From assembly GCA_035578155.1 (NCBI GenBank), contig JAPWDM010000001.1, positions 4,282,172 to 4,346,171 on the forward strand: DNA of 64,000 bases, read 5' to 3'. The stretch's first letter is position 1; every line of letters begins with the position of its first letter. The stretch is from Brachynemurus nebulosus. Taxonomy: Eukaryota > Arthropoda > Insecta > Neuroptera > Myrmeleontidae. A model generated the notes under the pieces. The model saw only the letters and a list, made by a program, of their open reading frames with translations. It did no database searches and was not told the origin of the DNA. Below, piece after piece: positions 55,984-64,000 of the stretch. The position numbers were made by a program, and so were the translations under genes.

Positions 55984-56232
55984 AGCCGTATGCCCACCCG
56001 ATGAGATTTACCATCGGCAACATCTCAGGATGTCAGTCAGTGTCAAAGATTAGATAAGATATTATTTATTTTAATAGCCATAGTAACATATTTTTATATA
56101 TCTCTAAGTTCAAAAATGACGAATTTCTATACAAATTTTCATCCCTTATTGAAGCCATTTAGGGGACGAATTTTCAAAAATCCTGTCCAACGGTTTAGGC
56201 AGTGCGTTGTCTGCCAGTCAGTCAGTCAGTGT
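55984..56232 (+). mobile_element. RTE-like 3' fragment ending in (GTCA)n
   Basis: Begins TACTAGCCGTATGCCCACCC, later TTCATCCCTTATTGAAGCC, CCTGTCCAACGGTTTAGGC then AGTGCGTTG, and ends in a CAGTCAGTCAGTCAGTG tail. This order (ACTAGC.G..GCCC; TCC..CGGTTTGGGCTGTGCGTTGA; AGTCAGTCAGT) is characteristic of the 3' ends of RTE retrotransposons and SINEs derived from them in insects. A severely 5'-truncated copy with no RT sequence. Confidence 0.6.
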
Positions 56233-56239
56233 TAGAAAT

Positions 56240-58020
56240 TTATTAAGTAGATGCTTTATATTGCTCAAACTTTTTAATTTATCCCCAGCATTCTTAATCT
56301 CATATTTTGTATCATCTACAGTAAAGGTGCAGTTCCAAAGGTGCAGAAATTTTGTTCCTAATAATTTTTTTCCAAATTCTCCAATGAATCCCACAATCCG
56401 GTACAGTTGTATATAGAAAATGGGAAACCTAGAAATCCAGTTATACTTGAATGGATTTACGTAGTTAGTTTCCTATCAGGTTCTTGACATCGAATACTGA
56501 AAAATGCGCCATTTAAACATTATATACCGTTAATTTTATTTTTCAGTATTATCGAGCTGTCTCATAAATATATTGGTACCTCTGCTGTTATCCTGGAAAA
56601 GATCTTTCTCTTGGAATTTACGTAAGAATCTTATTCAATAATAGGGACGGGCTTTAATAAGTTAAATTTTTAGATTGGATGAAACAGTTCGTTGAAGGGT
56701 TTTCACCACCTTTTCAAGACACTCGATAACCTGTTATTCAAGCAATACTACCAAATTCATTTTAATATTTTCATGACGAATTACGTCGATGGTCCAGAGT
56801 TATTAAATTGATATTCTCAAATTGAGTTCCACCAAATCATTTGAAGATCTTGAAATTTTTGTTTCAGCATTTTCACAGTAAGCAGTATTTAACTTTCCCA
56901 GAAAGTTCTCAAAATTATAATGTATATTTATATATACCTTCGTGTTATATTTTATGGTTTCCGTATATATAAATATATATAATTTTATATAATTTTGTTA
57001 CTTGTTTGTTGTTATGTTGTGTGTGTGCACATAGTTTTTTGAAACATTTAATTGGTTGAAAAGCTGTTAAAATATTTTCACTGGAGTTGAACAAAAGGAC
57101 GATATTTTAAATAAAGTTTTTGTTATTATTTATTCTGCTGTTAGGGCAGGAAATAGATAATTTGTTGTTGACATATTAAAATACTTTGTGAATATTTCTG
57201 CAGGGTCGCATTTTGTCTCTTTTATAAAGCATATTATCATCATCTTATAATAAAAATTATATATAATTTGTTATAAATGTTTCTCAAAATACTTTGTTTT
57301 CTAATTTGCGGTTATTTTGTTTACATGCTATGTATAATTATCACACATTGAATAGGTACGCCAACCTGTACCCAGAAGTATACCCATGTATTTTTGTAAT
57401 TTTATTATTTTTTGTATATCTAACCTAAATAAATTGTTTAATAGGTATTTTATTACTTTATTAAATGGAGTCACTCCCCGACTTTGACGTATGTACTAAA
57501 ATATATTCCAACGAAGCTAATTTTAAGCTGACAGTTCTGTAACCAATTGTCACATTAAAGTTTACTATACAAAACCTATTTATCTTATGTCATATTTACA
57601 TTATTTCAGTGTAGGGTCATATTTTTGCACACATAGGTCCAACAAAATGTTGCGCCCCTGTTCTTTCTTGCACTAACATAAACTTAACGCTTTAAAAGCT
57701 TCTAATTTGAATTATACGAAAAGGTAAAAATTATAGGGTATTCCGCAATGTTTCGATTTCAAAAATGATTTGGTATTGATACACTTGAAACTTGTTAGAT
57801 TCTTATGATTCAAAGAAGGGCTTGGTTTTTATACAAAATTTTGAATATCGATTTTATATTTTATTTCAATTTCTGTCATAGTCCCGGGTTCAGGCGTTAC
57901 CATGAGAACCTCTGTAATGGCGTTCAGCGTTTAAGGGTTCCTTTGTTTATAACAGATGCCACCTATATTATTCCTTATTTATATACTTTATTCATACATT
58001 TTTTTTTACAAGTCATGATA
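56240..58020. other. Anonymous AT-rich DNA
   Basis: A diverged piece of the TCCGTC repeat 3' block (GTCCCGGGTTCAGGCG, TACCATGAGAACC) lies near 57880..57915. No genes recognised. Confidence 0.4.
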
Positions 58021-58024
58021 CATT

Positions 58025-58240
58025 TATGATGTGAATGAAGGCTAAGAAAAGTGGTGGCATTCTAGGATTTGGAAGGTATGCGTCTACAACCGGCTTCTTA
58101 GAGGAACTGTCTGTCGATATTCATCTGGAATTGTGATGGGAAACTGCAGAAAACCTTCACGAGAATAGCCGGCCGAAAGACTTGAACCTTCGACCTACCA
58201 ATCTTCAAGTGTCAGTGCCTAAGCATGCTCGACCATTTCG
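58025..58240 (-). mobile_element. tRNA-derived SINE, copy B
   Basis: Read on the minus strand: AAATGGTCGAGCATGCTTAG (box-A region), GGTCGAAGGTTCAAGTC (box B), CTCGTGAAGGTTTTCTGCAG, then GCCGGTTGTAGACGCATACC and AGAATGCCACC. Colinear with copy A at 6585..6790. Two copies in opposite orientation define the family. Confidence 0.75.
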
Positions 58241-58245
58241 TTGGG

Positions 58246-58383
58246 GATTCATTTTAAGGAACCAGGGAGTAGATAGTACTCTCACTCAACACTTTTACCT
58301 CCCCTACCCTCGTGCACGGCGAGAGATATGTTCCCATGAAAAGTAGTCCCTCTCTTTTATATTTCGTTCCTTAAAAATGATAC
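58246..58383. mobile_element. Short inverted-repeat element
   Basis: GATTCATTTTAAGGAACCAG at the left is matched inverted by GTATCATTTTTAAGGAACGA at the right. It abuts the head of SINE copy B. About 140 bp, with CCTCCCCTACCCTCGTG inside. Class unknown. Confidence 0.5.
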
Positions 58384-59024
58384 TTCACAAATAACAGACG
58401 TCAGACATATTCATTAATGTGCGGGTTTAAATTTCTAATTTCCAAAAACGGCGTGCTTTAGAAAGAGTATAGCAATTCATTAAACTGGTAAAATAATGAT
58501 GATAGGACATCGTTTTTTTCCCCTTAGAAATATTTGAAAAACCTTAATTCTGTTAAAAACTTAAATTTAAAAGCAAAAAAATCTTTATGGGGCAAATTTT
58601 TTTGTTCTGATTTGTGGTTATTTTTTTTTTTTTTAAGAAAGTGTTGCTCTTGTAATTTTGATTGATAATTAACCTTGCGGTAACATTTCAAAACTATATA
58701 TTACAAGTTAAAAATGATGTTATGTTCAAATATGGTCAATTAACGCAAACGTAACCGATTACATTTTGGTTATACACAAGCGAAAGATAGCTCCGTAGGG
58801 TTACAAATAAACATACCTGACAATTTACTTGTCAATTTTAATAATATATTTTCATAGTTTGAAATGTTTGAATTTTATACATTCCCAGTAAAGGAAAGAA
58901 TTGTATTATACAGGTTGATCTTTTAAAAGTGATCTTGTCACTATATGGCATAGAATTAATAGTTTTTTAATACTTATCATAACAACCTAAATTTTTGAGA
59001 ATTAAAATGTTTATAAATAAATAG

Positions 59025-59115
59025 CTGAGTTACTGAGCATGCTTCAGGTCTGGCACTTGTGAAGTGGTCGAACGAGATACCATCCAAATACTATTCTCGC
59101 GTTACTTTCCTTGTT
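59025..59115 (+). mobile_element. Diverged fragment of the SINE family
   Basis: ACTGAGCATGCTTCAGGTCT then GGCACTTGTGAAGTGGTCGA parallels the head of copies A and B (GAGCATGCTTAGGCACTGACACTTG). The body block with TTTTCTGCAG is not seen. Confidence 0.45.
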
Positions 59116-59436
59116 CTCCACTCACATCATAAGTGGTATAATTCTGTGTAATATACAGGCTATTTGCATCACTAGAATGTTGTCTGTTATAGATGAGAAG
59201 TTTTCGGATGCTGTTCTTTTACCATAACAATTGTATCGGTTATAACATCCAACTTGATCAGATTACAAGTAGTCAAAAATTTCCAAAAATTATTTTCTCA
59301 ATGTTCTATAGAATTTTTAAGGGAAAGAATCAATCAATTTCAAAATTTATTTTACGTGGTGCTTTAAATGTCTTAATAACGGATTTTCCCTGTGGTTTCC
59401 GGATTGCAGGGTCCCAAGGCACTGATCTACTTATTC

Positions 59437-59512
59437 AGAAATTCGGCCCCGAACGCTATATAGCGTCAAGTGAAATCTGAGTAACTGCGACACAACGCTG
59501 TACTGCGTCAAC
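59437..59512. repeat. Dispersed repeat, inverted relative to 27097..27165
   Basis: GTCAAGTGAAATCTGAGTAA then CGCTGTACTGCGTC is the reverse complement of the 27097..27165 block with some divergence. Confidence 0.55.
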
Positions 59513-59550
59513 AATTTCATATAAAGTTGTCAAATTAGTAGATATATTAA

Positions 59551-60042
59551 GGCTGTCTACACAATCAATGAAATAAGGAATAAGAAATAAGAAATAAGAA
59601 ATAAGAAATAAGAAGTATGCCATCTAGTGACGTTGAATGGAACTTTAATGAAATAAGGAATAAGGAATAAGAAATAAGAAATAAGGAGTATGCCATCTAG
59701 TGATGCTGAATGGAACTTTAACGTAACTGGTCATAGATATAAATATGTAGGTATTTTTTTACGTCAAACTTCGTGATTTTTTTCACTTAATGACAAAAAA
59801 GTCATCACGAACTTTACTTTTTCATGAATTCTGATGTATAAAACACCTAAATACATTTACCTATATGAGCAGTTAAGTTAAAGTTTCATTCAACGTCACT
59901 AGATGGCATACTCCTTATTTTTTATTCCTTATTCCTTATTTCTTATTTCATTTAAAGTTCCATTCAACGTCACTAGATGACATACTTCTTATTCCTTATT
60001 TCTTATTTCTTATTCCTTATTTCATTGATTGTGTAGACAGTC
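59551..60042. mobile_element. PIF/Harbinger-like MITE with ATAAGAA heptad repeats
   Basis: Inverted ends GGCTGTCTACACAATCAATG and GACTGTCTACACAATCAATG, then AAATAAGGAATAAGAAATAA on both sides. TAA borders both ends (59548..59550, 60043..60045), the PIF/Harbinger duplication. Inside are tandem ATAAGAA heptads. A 34-bp unit starting GTATGCCATCTAGTGACGTT occurs four times: 59615..59648 and 59688..59721 forward, about 59876..59911 and 59951..59987 inverted. 492 bp, no ORF. Confidence 0.88.
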
Positions 60043-60049
60043 TAACTGA

Positions 60050-61850
60050 ACGTTTCGTTATTATTAGTTATGACCCTCAATGTGTTAAATAGTTTGGTGG
60101 CACGATAAACCATTATTCAAAGATCTTACAGGATCAGTTAAAATCAAAAATATTGTCTTACCAGGACTAATAGAGTACTTTCAAATTTTTAGAGTTAGAG
60201 CTTTATTTTTTCTTAGCTTTTTATAATGTTAGTTAGTTACTATGCAGTTTCGAAAACGTCGATAGGTATATTTAAGTGTTTATACAAATATGTGAATCAC
60301 GCTGTAATATTTATATAAGTTTAGATTTAACAAGAATTAGAAATAGTTCGCAGGCTATAATTATAAATAATCTAATTTATGCTTTTGTAACTTGAAAACT
60401 CTTAGGTATCTATTTTGAATAAATTATATATTTTTGTTGTATTGAAAAATTATAACAAAGAATACAAACAATACGGATGCAATACCGAAAGGACAGCAGA
60501 CAATATTATGGAAATTCCGACTGAATAATTAAATAAATCAATAAAAAACTTTAGGTGAAAATATTTTCGAAAGAAAAACACAACTTTTAAATGTTCTCTA
60601 TACGCCCGTAATAGCGCCGTCTCGAGTTTTAAAACAATTCTAAATAATTTACTCGGCAAGTCTCGCATATGCAAGTAGTTTATCCGTCAAACTCTGCAAA
60701 CACCATTGAGTTTTAACTACGTTTTAAACATTCAACAAGTTTTTATATGGACTTTGGAGGAGAGTAGACAACGACAATAATGTGACAATAATGACACACA
60801 ATAATATAATAAAAATGGGTGAAAATCTGTCACTCGTGCAAATAATGTGTTTTATATGGATGTTTGAGCGAGAGAGCGACAACATAAAATTGACATAAAA
60901 CATTTTGTAGTTTATGACCTGTCCCAAAAAAAGGAACGCGAACGAATAATAAACACGACACTGACGACGATGTAGTAAGTAGGAATAACGACGATCTCTG
61001 GAAGATGATGGAAAGTTGTAAAACTAAACTTTGTGAGTGATGCTGTCTGTCTATCTGTCTATCTTGCGGTATCTGTTTTCGCCGGTATTGTCGTGTCGTA
61101 CGTATACACTCTGCGACAATATTGTAGCGTCATCTAGGTTTTTTGAGACAAACCTCTGGAGTATATCACGCTGATAATGGGAAATTATTTGTAAAAATCC
61201 TTTGATAAATATCTGGATTCGTTTTTTATTAGGATTTTGTTTTCGATTATTCACTAGCAATTTCAGTAAAATACTTAACCAATATTATTAACGGAATTTT
61301 TAATGTCATGTTTAACTGATTTTAAGAGAGCATTAGAAAATATTCACAGTGCACTAATATTATGTCTTGGTTAGCTTGGGTTTCCTGTGGATATTAATTG
61401 AAAAATTCATAGTCCAATATTACAAATTTATTAATTAAAATAATTTCAAAAATTTACAGTTGATGTGCTTTTTCTTATATAATTGAGATCTACAGGTTCT
61501 CTTCTTAAAGTCCAATAATAATCTGCTAGCATAGCAGGACTCTATTTTCCGTGATATCAATTAGCAAAATTATTAAAAACTTGTACCATGGATTTCCACG
61601 CTTTACTCTCTTCTTTATTTAATTTACTATTAAAGGTATTTCTTTAATTCTAAAAATTCCTTCTTTTAATTTTGCATCTGTAAGTTTCTTTTAAGATATT
61701 GAAAGGCTTCACTTCAGGCAATAACATATGCAATAAGCAATATATGTTCAAAAATATCCCCGCGCATCCAATACATGTTTCAATCCTGCGTATCTCAGTA
61801 AATGGAGCTAAGCCAGCTATGAAATGTATATGGTTGATAAGTAGGTACCG
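60050..61850. other. Anonymous DNA
   Basis: No supported gene. Short minus-strand ORFs at 60450..61260 show no motif. A CTGT(C/A)TGTCTATCTGTCTATC microsatellite is at about 61042..61064. Confidence 0.4.
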
Positions 61851-61851
61851 C

Positions 61852-61854
<3 letters not shown>

Positions 61855-61894
<40 letters not shown>
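61855..61894. repeat. T40 homopolymer
   Basis: Forty uninterrupted T. It could be the poly(A) tail of a minus-strand retroposed sequence, whose body would then be downstream (about 61895 onward), but no duplication was found. Confidence 0.9.
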
Positions 61895-61895
<1 letters not shown>

Positions 61896-62049
61896 ATAAT
61901 ACAACTCATTATTGTTGGGAAAAAATCGTGTTGACCAGTGTTATTAATGTGATTTTTTACCCTTCTTCAGCACTGTTTTTTAAGCATTTACAGTATTTAC
62001 ATAGTAAAGAAATTTGTGTTCTTAGTGCAGTAAAAGCGTACTTTGACCG

Positions 62050-62500
62050 TGCATTTCGGGTAGGCAGCAATTTTTTTTTTGGAAGTTGTAGGGAGGTCAG
62101 TGATGAATGTAAAACCGAGTTTTCGGGATCCGCGGTGGTGTCGTTTAGCCGCCATCTTCGAAAAAAGGTCGAATTTTATTTTTTCGAATATCTCCAAAAC
62201 CGTAAGTCTTACAAAAAATTTGTAAAGACCTTATTTACAGATAACTTCATTTTCTACAAAATTTGTTATAAACTTTTTTACATAACTTTAAAAACAAAAA
62301 AGTTATCAGCAAAAAACCATGAAAAATTTAGTAACGAAAACTTTTGAAGCCAGATAACTTTGCTATTTTTGACCCGACAAAAATTATGCTTCTTATCTTT
62401 TTTATAGGGTACTTTTCAACGAAAAATTTGAGGTATTAAATTTTATCATCCGACTTCTAGTTAGGAAGTTATAGCTCTCCAAAAGTAGGTAGGTAAAAAT
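62050..62500. repeat. Probable dispersed repeat (GCCGCCATCTTCGAAAAAA type)
   Basis: TTAGCCGCCATCTTCGAAAA, TTTTTTCGAATATCTCCAAA, then ACCGTAAG has the style of common insect non-coding repeats. Only one copy is in the window, so the call rests on recognition. A 139-codon ORF (61928..62347) overlaps it and is not supported. Confidence 0.4.
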
Positions 62501-62785
62501 TGTAACTAAAAAATCGTCGACTCTTAAGTGACATATTAATTTTAAAATACAATTATTTTATATTGTTTTACCTTTATTGGCTAGTATGATTTTATGAAAA
62601 AATAGATATTACATATTAACCTGAAATTTAACACCTTTCCGCACCACCCGTGGCGCTTAAAGCCCCTCTCTTGTAATATTTCTTTTAACAGCTTAAATCA
62701 TTCATAACAAATCTCATCCATTTTTATTTGTTTAATAAAAACGCCCCTTTTTTTATTTAAAAGAACAATGTTTTACAAAATTAAA

Positions 62786-64000
62786 TTATAGTAACTCGGG
62801 AGGTGCGGGTTCATTGGTGCACTGTATAGGGATGAACATTCGTAAGGTTCTCCTCCAGCCCCAGTATTCTGGATTTTTGTATCTTGCCAACCACGACTGT
62901 ACTTGGTGATACACTCTGAATGTGTGCATACGAGCTGCATCTTGTGTGGGCGGGAGCGAGGCAAGATTAAATTTACTTTTAATTGTTGATTTCGCGAATC
63001 TTTTGTACCGCAATATATTGATCGATTCTTCATGCTTATCACCGCCATACAAAGCAATAAAAAACCGCTCTCCAGCAGCACTCAATAAAATGGGGTCTAC
63101 TTCTTCGTTCTGAAATAATTCTACTCCTGAAGCCAGCTCTGAATTTTTTTCAAGAGTATATATAAATTTCATTTTGCCCATATTGTAGGTTGCCGATATT
63201 GTATCGCACCCAGAAAAAGCATGAATAAACAAAATGTTATTACTTACTACATCCCCATGCTTCAAGCTCGATGTAGAGTAAATTTTATCAGGCGTGTTGC
63301 CTTTTTTGGTTTAAAGAAAAAAACATTTGATTTGTTACGCCCAAAACCAACCAGCGGTATATCTATATCTTCAGCAACGATTGTTACGGAGTCGTACAAA
63401 TCACACTTCTCCAGAGCAGAATTTACAATTAGTGAATCCGCGTCTGCTTCTGCTTGCTCGATATTATAGTCCCATTCCAGCAGTTCTTTCTTTAGAAGAG
63501 TAATTAAATTTTTCTTGTTATTTTATTTTGAAAGAAATTTTTCTTGTGGGATTGTCGGAATACTATTGCTACTGCAAATTATATCTGCACAGTGTTGCTT
63601 TTTCGACCTCCGAAGACGTTCCCACGATTTGGTGCCAGCTATGTTTGCATCGTCAGAGTAACCATCAAAAACTATACCTACCGATGAACAAAAATGATTT
63701 TTAATATATTTGGCATAATTTTGACATATTACTTTAAATGATACGTTCCGCTCCCACACAACTGTATGGAGAAGGTATCCACCATCAATAATGAAGAATT
63801 TATTTTCTCCAAGCTGCACGGGTGCACTAAGTGGTAAAAATGTTTTGAATAAAGAGGATTTCATGCTTTTCCGCATACCGTCCTCTGTAAACAACGATAA
63901 TGGGAAAGGTGAAAGTTCGTATTTAAAGCATTCTTTTATATCGCCGATTGACTGCTTGGATATACATATTCTTTGGAAAATAAGCAAAGGATTAACTACT
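62786..64000 (-). pseudogene. PIN/FEN-like nuclease-fold protein, partial, with stop and frameshift
   Basis: Read leftward from the window edge, where it is still open. N-terminal LLIFQRICI and YELSPFPLSLF, then a PIN/FEN-like core: FIIDGGYLLH, VGIVFDGYS, QEKFLSK, EADADSLIV, VAEDIDIPLV and HAFSGCDTISA, with acidic residues where this fold binds metal. The end is NPEYWGWRR..PAPPELL. This matches a large family of uncharacterised proteins expanded in aphids, cnidarians and other invertebrates. Function is unknown and mobility suspected. A TAA at 63523..63525 interrupts just after QEKFLSK. A 1-base shift in the A6 run (plus-strand T6 at 63302..63307) moves the HAFSGCDT part to another frame. The Cys-rich tail usual after PAP.LL is absent. 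Either a recent pseudogene or two sequence errors. Confidence 0.75.

Noticed and set aside
61928..62347. 139-codon plus-strand ORF
   Set aside because: Overlaps a sequence with the style of a common dispersed repeat, with no recognisable domain and strongly AT-biased codons.

Overview
This is an AT-rich eukaryotic window that looks like intergenic or intronic DNA of an insect, with long homopolymers and (TA)n, (ACAT)n and (GTCC)n runs. A hemipteran such as an aphid relative is my guess, because the PIN-like gene family at the right edge is abundant there and repeats of this style are common there. That placement is inference only. I recognise no intact host gene. Nearly every structured stretch is a transposable element or a remnant of one.

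The best-supported object is a 5.56-kb non-LTR retrotransposon on the minus strand (45433..50994). It has two intact ORFs: a gag-like ORF1 with one CCHC knuckle, and a 1231-residue ORF2 with APE endonuclease, reverse transcriptase, RNase H and a C-terminal Cys/His motif. The ORFs overlap at a TAATG stop-start. It has a TAA-repeat 3' tail and a perfect 15-bp target-site duplication, so it looks full length and young. RNase H plus the TAA tail point to the I clade. It sits inside an older terminal-inverted-repeat (TIR) element (45012..51530) flanked by TTATTAA.

The rest is a dense set of non-autonomous DNA transposons, many defined by TIRs plus target duplications. hAT-like elements with 8-bp duplications include 9201..10222 with 9527..9751 nested in it, 20518..20813, 35255..35885, 39505..39934 and 51849..52055, plus related copies at 3488..3821 and 54190..54433. 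PIF/Harbinger-like elements with 3-bp TAA/TTA duplications are 13038..13435, 35360..35823 (nested) and 59551..60042. Elements with TA duplications include a pogo/Tigger-like element at 2069..3329 with another nested at 2176..3055, 7466..8625, a Tc1-like element at 10811..11053, 37163..38459, 40199..44060 and a palindromic fold-back at 28557..28932. A decayed mariner transposase lies at about 30880..31455.

Short retroelements include a tRNA-derived SINE family (6585..6790 +, 58025..58240 -, diverged copy 59025..59115 +), three other tRNA-like heads (11316..11393, 26008..26080, 30715..30870) and an RTE-like 3' fragment (55984..56232). The right edge (62786..64000, minus strand) holds part of a PIN/FEN-like nuclease-fold gene carrying one in-frame stop and one frameshift.

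A recurring theme is that many of the TIR elements are filled with many copies, in both orientations, of one short motif private to that element: CAAGAC, GATGCG, TTAACACAAA, ATAAGAA, GGGCCTTA or GTCCGGGTCTA. This looks like repeated transposase-binding sites, and it is the most unusual general feature of the window. No CRISPR array, rRNA gene, canonical intact tRNA gene or confident host promoter was seen.
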